Source: Bacteroides fragilis NCTC 9343
Lineage (GTDB): Bacteria; Bacteroidota; Bacteroidia; Bacteroidales; Bacteroidaceae
Reading direction: 5' to 3'
Assembly (NCBI RefSeq): GCF_000025985.1
Contig: NC_003228.3
Location: forward strand, 5,141,141 to 5,205,140
Length of the DNA: 64,000 nt
The position numbers and the translations under genes are program-made. Of this stretch, positions 37,771-46,537 are shown piece by piece. Every line of letters starts with the position of its first letter. The stretch's first letter is position 1. The notes under the pieces were generated by a model. That model was not told where the DNA came from. It was given only the letters and a program-made list of their open reading frames with translations, and did no database searches.

Positions 37771-38736
37771 TCACTTGAACATCGGCACTGCGAACCACTT
37801 CTTGAACATCTTCGTCACCAATACATACAACACGAAAGCAGAAACAAATCCTGCGATCGCATCAATCAGATAGTGTGCCTGAATGTAAACAGTAGCTCCA
37901 CAAAGCAACAGATAGAACGGCATCAGGCAGGCAAACAGTTTCTTGCTGGCACGCCATGCCATAATCATCAGAATGGTCGACACGCCCACATGCGAACTGG
38001 GAAAAGCGGCAGTCGGACGTTCTCCTACTTGCTGTGAGCCCTCCACCAGGCTGTAAAAGAATCCATGCTGATAACCGGGTCCGGGAAGCAACTCCTGATT
38101 GTGATTGAAATAATCGCCAATGGAAGGAAAGACGCCCTGCGAAACCGAATCCATGCCGATGGCAGGGAAATAGAACTGAGGGCCGGCAACCGGAACGAAT
38201 ATATAAATAAGGTAGTAGATGAAAAAGCAGGTGACCAGTACAAAAGACATCTTCTCAAACAGGTCGAACCGATAGATGAAATAGAACAACGTCACAACCA
38301 GAATCATAGGATAATAAGCGAAATAGCCCATGTTGAACGGCTCGCTCACCCACATCTGCGGAAATGCATGACAGAACCATACGGCAGGCTGTCCGCCGAA
38401 CATCCACTGCTCGGCCGTAGCAAACAAATGATCCAGATTGGGGAAGACGCGGTTGAACTCGAAAGTATCCGGATACCAGTAGGATAAAAGGCTCATCTGG
38501 ATGGCGATACGTACAAAAGCAGAAAACTTACACGGAGCCAGCCGATAGAGATACATCAGCAAAAAAGTCATTGCCGCAATCACCGCCCTATCCCACAACA
38601 TGTGGAGCGGATGATCCATTCGTTGAAACATGAATAAAATCAAGATAGAAGTTAACAGATTGTATATCAATGTTATCTTCTCAACAGCAAACAAGCCCTT
38701 ACGGCTTTCTACACGTTTAAATAAATCTAAAGCCAT
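37771..38736 (-). CDS. PAP2-superfamily integral membrane protein, IPC-synthase-like
   Basis: 321-residue polytopic membrane protein with roughly eight to nine helices. The catalytic motifs are TAAFPSSHVGVST and AHYLIDAIAG (His and Asp of the transferase triad), arranged as in the Aur1/inositol-phosphorylceramide-synthase branch rather than in small PAP2 phosphatases. That branch transfers a phospho-head group to or from ceramide. The gene overlaps the upstream epimerase/reductase gene by 10 bases. A sphingolipid head-group role would fit Bacteroides, which make sphingolipids, but this is inference and a plain lipid phosphatase is possible. Confidence 0.8.
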   Translation of the reverse strand: MALDLFKRVESRKGLFAVEKITLIYNLLTSILILFMFQRMDHPLHMLWDRAVIAAMTFLLMYLYRLAPCKFSAFVRIAIQMSLLSYWYPDTFEFNRVFPNLDHLFATAEQWMFGGQPAVWFCHAFPQMWVSEPFNMGYFAYYPMILVVTLFYFIYRFDLFEKMSFVLVTCFFIYYLIYIFVPVAGPQFYFPAIGMDSVSQGVFPSIGDYFNHNQELLPGPGYQHGFFYSLVEGSQQVGERPTAAFPSSHVGVSTILMIMAWRASKKLFACLMPFYLLLCGATVYIQAHYLIDAIAGFVSAFVLYVLVTKMFKKWFAVPMFK

Positions 38737-39734
38737 CCTTCATTCTTATACCAGGCAATTGTTTCTTTCACTCCTTTTTCCAAGTCGTACTCAGGAGCAT
38801 ATCCCAGTTCTTTCACAGCCGGAGTTATGTCGCATTGCCAATTCCTTTGTTTCATTATTTTATATTTGTCCGAATTCAACGTGCTGCTCTTTCCCGAACG
38901 GGTCGCTATAAATTCGGCGAGCAAAGATACGACTTTTAGCACAATTAACGGACATTTGATGTGAATAACAAACGGATCACCCAATTCTTTTTGAATCAGG
39001 TCGGAGAAAGCCCGACTTTTATATACCTTCCCGTCAGACAGAAAGTAAGCGCGGCGGGAAACCTCCTTCTCGATTCCCAGGAAAATGGCCTGTACAATAT
39101 CTTTCACATATACAAATGTCAGATCTTGCCGCTTATACCCTACGGAGAAGTCCGTATGCTGCCGGATGGATTTTGCCATCAGGAAATAGTCTGCTTCCCG
39201 GGGACCGTATACCCCCGTCGGACGATAGATGACATACGGAAAACCGGGTATGCTCTGAATGTAGAGCTCTGCTTTCAGCTTGCTTAATCCGTAAGCCGTA
39301 TTCGGAGCCGGAGTATCTTCTTCACTAATGGGTGAATAGTCCTTTTCGCGTATCGGACCGAATACGCTCAGGGTACTGATGTAGATGAACTGCTTGGGAA
39401 TCATATTGAGCTCACGCAACGTGTCGACAAAGTATTTGGTCTGCAAATAGTTGACACGGTCAAAGTCGCTTTTGTCCGCACATTTGGTCACGCCGGCACA
39501 ATGGACGATATAATCGAACTTATTATATGTCCCCTTATGCCCGGACAGTTGCGCCCGCAGTTCATTGGGATGTGCAAAGTCCAATTCAAGAAAGTGGATC
39601 TTACGTTCTTTCAGGTATTTCTTACTGCTGGATGCACGAATCCCCGCCCAGACGCCGAATCTGCGCTTCAATGCTTCCTGAACAATGAAACTGCCGATAA
39701 ATCCGCTCGCTCCGGTAATTAGAATACTCTCCAT
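38727..39734 (-). CDS. NAD-dependent epimerase/dehydratase (extended SDR)
   Basis: 335-residue extended short-chain dehydrogenase. NAD-binding GASGFIGSF at residues 8-16, the HCAGVTK segment at about 82-88, and the catalytic YGLSK (YxxxK) at about 150. The middle of the protein (YRPTGVYGPRE) is typical of sugar epimerases and 3-beta-hydroxysteroid dehydrogenase-like reductases. A Bacteroides enzyme of this general class (BT_0972) is reported to have 3-ketosphinganine reductase activity, and the coupled PAP2/IPC-like gene downstream makes a lipid substrate worth testing. A nucleotide-sugar substrate cannot be excluded. Confidence 0.85.
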   Translation of the reverse strand: MESILITGASGFIGSFIVQEALKRRFGVWAGIRASSSKKYLKERKIHFLELDFAHPNELRAQLSGHKGTYNKFDYIVHCAGVTKCADKSDFDRVNYLQTKYFVDTLRELNMIPKQFIYISTLSVFGPIREKDYSPISEEDTPAPNTAYGLSKLKAELYIQSIPGFPYVIYRPTGVYGPREADYFLMAKSIRQHTDFSVGYKRQDLTFVYVKDIVQAIFLGIEKEVSRRAYFLSDGKVYKSRAFSDLIQKELGDPFVIHIKCPLIVLKVVSLLAEFIATRSGKSSTLNSDKYKIMKQRNWQCDITPAVKELGYAPEYDLEKGVKETIAWYKNEGWL

Positions 39735-39755
39735 AAAATTCTGGTCAAATGATAA

Positions 39756-40655
39756 TTATTTCGTCGGTTCCACATGAATGCCTACATGGGTTCCTTTCCC
39801 AAACATCTCTTTCAGCTTGTTTTCAATGGCAGTTGCCGTACTATGTGCCTCTTCCAGAGTTATCTTCCCATCCATACGGACATGCAATTCGATGGCATAA
39901 TAATTGCCGATTCTGCGGGTACGCAAATGGTGGGGCTGGCTCACTCCCGGGAAAGAGAGTACAGTCTGCTCAATCTCTTTCTCCACATCTTCCGGCAACG
40001 ACTTTTCAAGCAGTTCGTCCACACACGGAATCAGCAACCGTACAGACACCTTCATGATAAAGAAACTGACTACCACCGCAGCAACCGGATCGAGCACCCG
40101 CCAATGATCTCCCAACAGGATGGCACCGCCGATACCGATGGCCGTCCCGATAGACGACAATGCATCACTCCGGTGATGCCAGGCATTGGCTATCACAGCC
40201 TGGGAGTTCAACTTCTTGCCCTGAATCACTGTATACTGATAAAGTATCTCCTTTGAAACGATCGACACCAGTGCCGCCACCAATGCCACTACACCGGGAG
40301 ACTCCAACTGTCCGCCCCGCAAAAAAGTATAAATGGACGAAGCCCCATTCCAAAAGATACCGAAACCGACACACAGAAGTAACAACCCGATGATGGCCGT
40401 AGCCAAGGTTTCGTATTTGCCATGGCCGTAATCGTGACCTTTATCCTCCGGTTTCCCGGCAATGCGGACAAAGACAATGACAACAATATCGGTGATGAAA
40501 TCGGATAGTGAGTGGACAGCATCGGCCAGCATAGCCGCACTATGCCCGGCAATTCCGGCAAAGAATTTAAAAACGAGCAAAAGGAAGTTCACGATACTTC
40601 CCACGATCGTTACTTTATAAATTCCCTTCTCCCTGGAAGACTTTTCACTTTCCAT
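39756..40655 (-). CDS. Cation diffusion facilitator family transporter
   Basis: 299-residue inner-membrane divalent metal exporter. About six helices in the first two thirds. The metal-site motif ADAVHSLSDFITD in TM2 has the HxxxD pair, and NAWHHRSDALSS in TM5 the second pair; the C-terminal cytoplasmic ferredoxin-like domain has the conserved HHLRTRRIGNYYAIELHVRMDG. The HxxxD/HxxxD combination fits Zn-CDF or mixed Zn/Fe. It is 21 bases upstream of the epimerase gene and divergent from rnr. A structural link to the lipid genes is not apparent. Confidence 0.93.
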   Translation of the reverse strand: MESEKSSREKGIYKVTIVGSIVNFLLLVFKFFAGIAGHSAAMLADAVHSLSDFITDIVVIVFVRIAGKPEDKGHDYGHGKYETLATAIIGLLLLCVGFGIFWNGASSIYTFLRGGQLESPGVVALVAALVSIVSKEILYQYTVIQGKKLNSQAVIANAWHHRSDALSSIGTAIGIGGAILLGDHWRVLDPVAAVVVSFFIMKVSVRLLIPCVDELLEKSLPEDVEKEIEQTVLSFPGVSQPHHLRTRRIGNYYAIELHVRMDGKITLEEAHSTATAIENKLKEMFGKGTHVGIHVEPTK

Positions 40656-40682
40656 TTGTTAGATTATTCATAATGTGAGGGG

Positions 40683-40731
40683 CAAATGTACATGAAAATC
40701 TTGAATTATTAATATTTAATCGCTTACTTTG
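40683..40731. promoter_or_regulatory. Divergent promoters of CDF gene (-) and rnr (+)
   Basis: Minus strand TACATTTG at 40683-40690. On the plus strand TTACTTTG at 40724-40731 with CTTG at 40700-40703 (20-base spacer), a near match to consensus. Confidence 0.5.
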
Positions 40732-40758
40732 TACTGATTGATATAAAACGAACCAATT

Positions 40759-42903
40759 ATGGCTAAAAAGAAAGAAAAAAAAGCCGGCAAAAGAATGAAG
40801 AAGAAAGAACTGTCGAAGGCGGTTCTCGATTTCTTCCATGCCAAACAAGATGAGGTGATCAGCCTGAAATATATTTTCTCGGAACTGAAGTTAACCACTC
40901 ATCCGCTAAAAATGCTTTGCATGGATATCCTGTCCGATCTCCTGGCTGATGACTACATAACCGAAGTAGATAAAAACAAATATAAGCTTAACAATCACGG
41001 CATAGAGATGACCGGAACCTTCCAGCGCAAAAGCAATGGAAAGAACTCCTTCATCCCCGAAGGAGGCGGAGATCCGATATTCGTCGCAGAGCGTAACTCC
41101 GCCCATGCGATGAATAATGATAAAGTGCGCATCGCCTTCTATGCCAAACGCCGCGGGTGCGAAGCCGAAGGGGAAGTGATTGAAATATTGCAGCGTGCCA
41201 ACGATACCTTTGTCGGCACACTGGAAGTAGAGAAATCGTATGCCTTCCTCGTAACGGAGAACCGCACGCTTGCCAACGACATCTTCATCCCCAAAGATAA
41301 GCTGAAGGGCGGAAAGACCGGTGACAAAGCAGTGGTAAAAGTAACAGAATGGCCGGATAAAGCCAAAAACCCGATCGGGCAGGTGCTCGATATTCTCGGC
41401 AAAGCCGGAGATAACACTACCGAGATGCACGCCATCCTGGCCGAATTCGGATTGCCATACGTCTATCCGCAATCGGTAGAGAAAGCCGCGGATAAGATTC
41501 CGGCGGAAATTTCCGCCGAAGAAATAGCCCGCCGCGAAGATTTCCGGAAAGTAACCACTTTCACCATCGACCCGAAAGATGCCAAAGACTTTGACGATGC
41601 CCTTTCCATCCGCCCGCTGAAAGATGGGCTTTGGGAAGTCGGCGTACACATTGCCGATGTGACTCACTATGTGAAAGAGGGAAGCATCATCGACAAGGAA
41701 GCCGAAAAGCGTGCAACTTCCGTCTATCTGGTAGACCGCACCATACCGATGCTGCCCGAACGCCTGTGCAACTTCATCTGTTCGCTCCGCCCCAATGAAG
41801 AGAAACTTGCTTTTTCTGCCATATTCGATATTACGGAAAAAGGGGAAGTGAGAGACTCACGCATTGTACACACGGTCATCGAATCGGACCGCCGCTTCAC
41901 TTACGAAGAGGCGCAACAAATCATCGAAACCAAAGAAGGCGACTTCAAAGACGAAATACTGATGCTTGACACCATAGCCAAGGCTCTGCGTGAAAAGCGC
42001 TTTACGGCAGGAGCCATCAACTTCGACCGCTACGAAGTGAAATTCGAGATCGACGAAAAAGGGAAACCCATCAGCGTCTACTTTAAGGAATCCAAAGACG
42101 CCAATAAGCTGGTAGAAGAGTTTATGTTGCTTGCCAACCGTACCGTAGCGGAAAAGATAGGAAAAGCTCCCAAAGGTAAAAAGCCCAAAGTGCTGCCTTA
42201 CCGTATCCACGATCTTCCGGATCCGGAGAAACTGGACAATCTGGCTCAGTTCATCGCACGCTTTGGTTACAGACTCCGCACAAGCGGAACCAAGACGGAT
42301 GTATCTAAATCGATCAATCATCTGCTGGACGACATACAAGGAAAGAAGGAAGAGAACCTGATTGAAACCGTATCTATCCGGGCCATGCAGAAAGCGCGCT
42401 ACTCTACACACAACATCGGACACTACGGACTGGCTTTCGACTATTATACCCACTTCACCTCTCCTATCCGGCGTTTTCCGGACATGATGGTGCACCGGTT
42501 GGTGACCAGATATATGGATGGCGGACGCAGCGTGTCGGAAACGAAATACGAAGACCTGTGCGACCACAGCTCGAACATGGAGCAGATTGCAGCCAATGCC
42601 GAACGCGCTTCCATCAAATACAAACAGGTGGAGTTCATGAGCGAACGGCTGGGACAGACCTACGACGGAGTAATCTCCGGCGTAACAGAATGGGGACTGT
42701 ACGTGGAACTGAACGAAAACAAGTGTGAGGGAATGATACCTATCCGTGACCTGGACGATGATTACTACGAATTCGACGAAAAGAACTACTGCCTGCGCGG
42801 TCGTCGTAAAAACCGTATCTACAGCCTGGGAGACGCAATCACCGTCAAAGTGGCACGCGCCAACCTGGAAAAGAAACAACTGGACTTCGCACTGGTAGAG
42901 TAA
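40759..42903 (+). CDS. rnr: Ribonuclease R
   Basis: Processive 3'-5' exoribonuclease that degrades structured RNA. 714 residues. Lys-rich N-terminus, helix-turn-helix (about 15-70), cold-shock domains (about 80-225), catalytic RNB domain with TFTIDPKDAKDFDDALS (the Asp cluster that binds Mg) and YTHFTSPIRRFPD, and a C-terminal S1 domain with GVISGVTEWGLYVEL. It lacks the long Lys-rich C-terminal tail of the E. coli enzyme. A T-run terminator follows about 70 bases downstream. Confidence 0.96.
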   Translation: MAKKKEKKAGKRMKKKELSKAVLDFFHAKQDEVISLKYIFSELKLTTHPLKMLCMDILSDLLADDYITEVDKNKYKLNNHGIEMTGTFQRKSNGKNSFIPEGGGDPIFVAERNSAHAMNNDKVRIAFYAKRRGCEAEGEVIEILQRANDTFVGTLEVEKSYAFLVTENRTLANDIFIPKDKLKGGKTGDKAVVKVTEWPDKAKNPIGQVLDILGKAGDNTTEMHAILAEFGLPYVYPQSVEKAADKIPAEISAEEIARREDFRKVTTFTIDPKDAKDFDDALSIRPLKDGLWEVGVHIADVTHYVKEGSIIDKEAEKRATSVYLVDRTIPMLPERLCNFICSLRPNEEKLAFSAIFDITEKGEVRDSRIVHTVIESDRRFTYEEAQQIIETKEGDFKDEILMLDTIAKALREKRFTAGAINFDRYEVKFEIDEKGKPISVYFKESKDANKLVEEFMLLANRTVAEKIGKAPKGKKPKVLPYRIHDLPDPEKLDNLAQFIARFGYRLRTSGTKTDVSKSINHLLDDIQGKKEENLIETVSIRAMQKARYSTHNIGHYGLAFDYYTHFTSPIRRFPDMMVHRLVTRYMDGGRSVSETKYEDLCDHSSNMEQIAANAERASIKYKQVEFMSERLGQTYDGVISGVTEWGLYVELNENKCEGMIPIRDLDDDYYEFDEKNYCLRGRRKNRIYSLGDAITVKVARANLEKKQLDFALVE

Positions 42904-42971
42904 CATTCTGTCAAAATGATAATCGTATTTGCTCAGATCGGCTTATTTACGGCCAAGAGTATGGGCACAAA

Positions 42972-43010
42972 GAAAAATCGCTTTCCCTACGGGTTAGCGA
43001 TTTTCTTTTT
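42972..43010 (+). terminator. Intrinsic terminator of rnr
   Basis: AAAATCGCT (42974-42982) pairs with AGCGATTTT (42996-43004), 13-base loop, then C and a T-run (43006-43010). Confidence 0.8.
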
Positions 43011-43603
43011 ATTATCCCAATCGAAAAAGAAGCAACCTAACCGAAAGCAGAAACAGGAAAAACAAGAACAAAATGGAAGGAAGAAAGAGTATATGAAGGT
43101 ATTTTATCTTTCCGAAAGCCTTCTTCATTCAAGAGCAACGGGAGGAGCATATAGCCTTATCCTACTTCAGAACCGGGATAAAGAAAGAACATGAAACCAA
43201 AGCTCCTTGTCTTTTCGAAAAAGAAGTAAGCATTTCACCCGAAAGAAGTAAGCGTTTTCGGAAAACACCTCCTTCTTTTTGCCGGAAACAAGGGACTCCG
43301 ACCCGAAAAGCCCGGCTTTCCGATCCGAAAAGAGCGCTTATCGAATCCAAAAAGTCCGCCTCCGGGCTCTTTGGCTTCCTATCTGCTCCCTAAAAAAGAA
43401 AGTACATGTAAGCAGAAACAGCCATTCAGCACCTTTTTGAAATGAAATGAAGGCAAAATACATCAATTAGTCTGATGCAACAGCTCTGCCCGGTCAAACA
43501 CCTTTTACCGATACATACCTTAATTCTGTAGAACACTTCCTTTTTTCATAGTCCTTGTAATAAAAGCATCTTTCAGCCGACTATAAAGTAAAGATTAAAC
43601 CAA
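43011..43603. other. Non-coding, purine-rich stretch upstream of the sigma factor
   Basis: About 590 bases with no credible gene. It is dominated by repeated short CCGAAA, CGAAAAG and AAGAAGTAAGC words, for example GAAAAAGAAGTAAGC near 43,218 and GAAAGAAGTAAGC near 43,240. I read it as degenerate repeat drift or a decayed region. An open frame from 42,916 to 43,194 contains the rnr terminator and is rejected as a gene. Confidence 0.55.
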
Positions 43604-44089
43604 ATGAAGTCGAACAAGAATGAATTTCTAAAACTACTGACGGCCTACCAGGGAATTATCCACAAAGTAAACCGGATATATTTCAGGTCGGAAGCCGACA
43701 GGGAGGACAATTTTCAGGAAACAGTCTACCAGCTCTGGCGGTCTTTCCCGGCGTTGCAGAATAAAGAGAAACCTGCTTCGTGGATTTATACGGTGGCAAT
43801 CAACACCTCCATCTCGAAAGTAAGAAAGGACAGCCGCATCGAATTTCGTGACTCGCCGCCGGATGGAGAGCCTGTTGACCCCTGGGAACAACAGGAACAG
43901 GACGAAAACTGGCAAAGACTTGTCAATGCCCTGCAAAAGCTGAATGAAATAGACAAATCCATCATGCTGCTTTATATGGAAGACTATAGTTACGAAGAGA
44001 TAGCCGGAATAGTGGGGATAAGCAGTTCCGCCGTCGGCGTAAAGATTCACAGACTGAAAGGTCAGCTACAAAAACAATTTAAAAAGTAA
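43604..44089 (+). CDS. ECF-type RNA polymerase sigma factor
   Basis: 161 residues, the usual size. Region 2 covers about 10-65 (NRIYFRSEADREDNFQETVYQLWRSF, the Asp/Phe-rich core-binding helix); region 4 covers about 105-155 with LNEIDKSIMLLYMEDYSYEEIAGIVG and the recognition helix ISSSAVGVKIHRLKGQL. The linker is acidic. It begins a two-gene unit; the next gene starts five bases after the stop and encodes a membrane protein that may hold it inactive. No target promoter can be recognised. Confidence 0.93.
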   Translation: MKSNKNEFLKLLTAYQGIIHKVNRIYFRSEADREDNFQETVYQLWRSFPALQNKEKPASWIYTVAINTSISKVRKDSRIEFRDSPPDGEPVDPWEQQEQDENWQRLVNALQKLNEIDKSIMLLYMEDYSYEEIAGIVGISSSAVGVKIHRLKGQLQKQFKK

Positions 44090-44094
44090 ACGTA

Positions 44095-44703
44095 ATGGAA
44101 ACAAATGACATTAAAGAAACCTGGAAAGCGGGAATAGAAAGAACCATCAAACCGTATCCGGAAGAGAGACTGAATGAAATGGTCGTCAACTCTGCCAGAA
44201 AATCAATCAAGACAGTGTATCCCGGAACTGTTTTCCGGCTCGTTATCATTGCCGTGGCCGTTTTCCTCATCGTATCACAGTTCGTAAAAGAGCAAAACGC
44301 AACAAGAATGTATTTGGATATGGGCGCTTTGGCCGTGTTGTCCGTCTCTTATTTCCTCTGGGAACGCTCCGCATACAAGATGCGGAAGTATACCCATGGA
44401 ATGCCCGTAAAGGAATGGTTGGAATACCGTATCAAAGAGATTGAGAAAAGCATCAGGTTCAATACCAAATATGACTGGATTGTATACACATGTTCCTTCC
44501 TTTCGGCAATCGGCTTCTACGTGTTTTACCTGATGGCAACGAACGTCGTCCCCGGCATACTGAACGTCATTGTTATTCCGCTCGGCATGTGCATTTACCT
44601 TCTGATCATCAAACGCTCTCTGAAACGGAATTACCGGAAAACCCTGCAAGAGCTGAAAGAACTGTACAGACAATTTGAGATTGAAGATCAGGAAGGGAGA
44701 TGA
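44095..44703 (+). CDS. Four-helix membrane protein, candidate anti-sigma factor
   Basis: 202 residues that I do not recognise as a named family. The N-terminal ~45 residues are polar and helical (ETNDIKETWKAGIERTIK, PEERLNEMVVNSARKS). Four hydrophobic segments follow at roughly 46-65, 73-91, 125-147 and 152-171, and a basic/charged C-terminal helix ends the protein. A short cytoplasmic helical N-terminus ahead of membrane helices, encoded five bases after an ECF sigma gene, is the layout expected of an anti-sigma factor, though it lacks a visible zinc-binding HxxxCxxC motif. The role is inferred from position. Confidence 0.7.
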   Translation: METNDIKETWKAGIERTIKPYPEERLNEMVVNSARKSIKTVYPGTVFRLVIIAVAVFLIVSQFVKEQNATRMYLDMGALAVLSVSYFLWERSAYKMRKYTHGMPVKEWLEYRIKEIEKSIRFNTKYDWIVYTCSFLSAIGFYVFYLMATNVVPGILNVIVIPLGMCIYLLIIKRSLKRNYRKTLQELKELYRQFEIEDQEGR

Positions 44704-44871
44704 AACGGGGGGTTACCATTCTGTCGTCACCAATCACAACAGGCACCGGGAGATTCGCATTCATCCCGAAAATCAGAACAAACAAAAAAACAATGCCTGT
44801 AAATGCCCTGTTGCTGCACGGATATCTAAAATAAATTTCCATCTTTGTAGTTCTATCAAGAGAATATAGTT

Positions 44872-45345
44872 ATGAAGACAGTAATCATTGAAAACAAAGA
44901 GCAAGTAGAAGAAATTATCTCCCGCTGTGACATTTGCTTTGTAGGTATCACTGACCTGGAAGGAAATCCGTACGTAATTCCCATGAACTTCGGTTATCAG
45001 GACGGGGTGATCTATCTGCATTCCGGTCCCACGGGCAGCAGCATCGATATGCTGACAAGAAACAACCGTGTTTGCATTACCTTCAGTGTAGACCACGAAT
45101 TGGTATTTCAGCATCCCAAAGTGGCATGCAGTTACCGGATGCGGGCCAAGAGTGTGATTTGCAGAGGACGTGTGAACTTCATTGAAGATCCGGAAGAGAA
45201 GCGCGAGGCACTCAATATACTGATGCGCCATTACAGTAGCCGGGAATTTGTGTATTCCGATCCGGCAGTCAAGAACGTAAAAATCTGGGAGATTCCGATT
45301 GACAGCGTTACGGCAAAGGAGTACGCAGTGCCGCATACAAAATGA
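44872..45345 (+). CDS. Pyridoxamine 5'-phosphate oxidase-like flavin protein
   Basis: 157-residue split-barrel protein of the PNPOx-like/FMN-binding family. Recognisable are CFVGITDLEGNPYVIPMNFGYQDGVIYLHS near the N-terminus and CRGRVNFIEDPEEKREAL in the second half, matching the family found beside many bacterial stress genes. Such proteins bind FMN, F420 or haem; which applies here is not evident. It does not look like PdxH itself, which is longer. It stands alone about 170 bases after the membrane-protein gene. Confidence 0.85.
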   Translation: MKTVIIENKEQVEEIISRCDICFVGITDLEGNPYVIPMNFGYQDGVIYLHSGPTGSSIDMLTRNNRVCITFSVDHELVFQHPKVACSYRMRAKSVICRGRVNFIEDPEEKREALNILMRHYSSREFVYSDPAVKNVKIWEIPIDSVTAKEYAVPHTK

Positions 45346-45348
45346 ATT

Positions 45349-45436
45349 CACCACAGATTACACCGATTTACACAGAATTTTCAGCCGACAGATAAGCAAT
45401 CGGTCAGTCTGTGTCAATCAGCGTAATCTGTAATGA
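45349..45436. repeat. CACAGATT-type inverted repeat after the PNPOx-like gene
   Basis: Arm 1 (45349-45375) has CACCACAGATTACACCGATT; the reverse complement of arm 2 (45407-45436) has ATTACAGATTACGCTGATT followed by ACACAGA. It is a divergent relative of the CACAGAGT repeats, again between convergent genes (PNPOx-like and cysK, which ends at 45443). Confidence 0.65.
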
Positions 45437-45442
45437 GAATAA

Positions 45443-46390
45443 TCAAAGCGGATACTCTTCAAACGCATACAAGATAGTCGACAGATAGCGTTCTCCCGTA
45501 TCCGGCAGCAATACAACGATCAGCTTTCCTTCATTTTCCGGCAGTTTTGCCAGCTCTGTAGCCGCATATACTGCTGCTCCCGAAGAAATGCCGACCAAAA
45601 GTCCTTCTTTAGCAGCCAACTCACGACTGGTGCGGATGGCATCGTCATTTCCCACCTGCCTGATCTCGTCTACTACGGCTGCATGATAAGTTTTAGGAAT
45701 AAACCCGGCACCAATCCCCTGTATCTTGTGCGGACCGGGAGCTCCACCGGACAGCACCGGCGAATCGACAGGCTCTACGGCAACGATTCGTACGGCAGGA
45801 TTATGCTCCTTTAAAGCAGCTCCTACCCCACTTACAGTACCTCCCGTTCCCACTCCGGCTACAAAGATATCCACTTTTCCATCGGTATCTCTCCAGATCT
45901 CCTGACCCGTAGTACGGACATGGACTGCAGGGTTAGCCGGATTTTCGAACTGTTGCAGGATAACAGATCCGGGAGTGGCAGCCCTCAGTTCCTCGGCCTT
46001 GGCGATGGCTCCTTTCATTCCGTTCGCTCCCGGAGTAAGCACAAGCTCCGCTCCCAGTGCTTTCAGCAGATTCCTGCGTTCCATGCTCATCGTATCGGGC
46101 ATGGTCAATATCAGTTTGTAACCTTTGGCAGCTGCCACAAATGCCAGGCCGACACCTGTATTTCCACTGGTCGGCTCAATAATAGTAGCGCCGGACTTCA
46201 ACGTCCCTTTCGCTTCGGCATCTTCAACCATAGCCAGAGAGATACGGTCTTTCACGCTCCCCGCCGGGTTGAAATATTCCAGTTTTGCCACTACACGAGC
46301 CTTCAGCCCATTACTTGCATTGTAATTACTCAGTTCCAGTAACGGGGTGTTACCCACTAAATCTGTCAGTTTCTTTGCTATCTTTCCCAT
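45443..46390 (-). CDS. cysK: Cysteine synthase A
   Basis: O-acetylserine sulfhydrylase of 315 residues that makes cysteine from O-acetylserine and sulfide with PLP. The PLP lysine is in [11 protein letters not shown]; the substrate loop EPTSGNTG and the phosphate-binding [10 protein letters not shown] are intact, as is the C-terminal [10 protein letters not shown]. CysK rather than CysM is favoured by length and by the typical [12 protein letters not shown] stretch. It is a single gene with its own promoter and a possible operator (46431-46477). Confidence 0.96.
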   Translation of the reverse strand: MGKIAKKLTDLVGNTPLLELSNYNASNGLKARVVAKLEYFNPAGSVKDRISLAMVEDAEAKGTLKSGATIIEPTSGNTGVGLAFVAAAKGYKLILTMPDTMSMERRNLLKALGAELVLTPGANGMKGAIAKAEELRAATPGSVILQQFENPANPAVHVRTTGQEIWRDTDGKVDIFVAGVGTGGTVSGVGAALKEHNPAVRIVAVEPVDSPVLSGGAPGPHKIQGIGAGFIPKTYHAAVVDEIRQVGNDDAIRTSRELAAKEGLLVGISSGAAVYAATELAKLPENEGKLIVVLLPDTGERYLSTILYAFEEYPL

Positions 46391-46430
46391 ATCTGTCTAT
46401 TTAGTATATATCTGTTTATTAATAATATGA

Positions 46431-46477
46431 CAAAGGTAGTGCAGATTTAGTTCATTCTCAATACCATAAGTATGGTA
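46431..46477 (-). promoter_or_regulatory. cysK promoter and overlapping inverted repeat
   Basis: Minus-strand ATTG (46459-46462), 20-base spacer, TACCTTTG (46431-46438). Directly abutting the -33 element is TACCATA-AG-TATGGTA (46462-46477), a perfect 7-bp inverted repeat. Position and symmetry fit an operator; Rrf2/CymR-like regulators of cysteine genes bind sites of this general kind, but the regulator here is unknown. Confidence 0.55.
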
Positions 46478-46537
46478 AATTCATACTACGAATGAGGGAG
46501 AAGCCTCCCCCTTAAAAACATCAACCGGACCGTCAGG

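Noticed and set aside
41857..42906. 349-residue antisense open frame over rnr
   Set aside because: Long antisense frames arise from codon bias in highly expressed genes; the sense frame has all RNase R motifs and the antisense translation resembles nothing.
42916..43194. 92-residue open frame after rnr
   Set aside because: It contains the rnr terminator hairpin and a Lys/Gln-rich low-complexity stretch, has no recognisable start context and overlaps the region of degenerate CCGAAA repeats.
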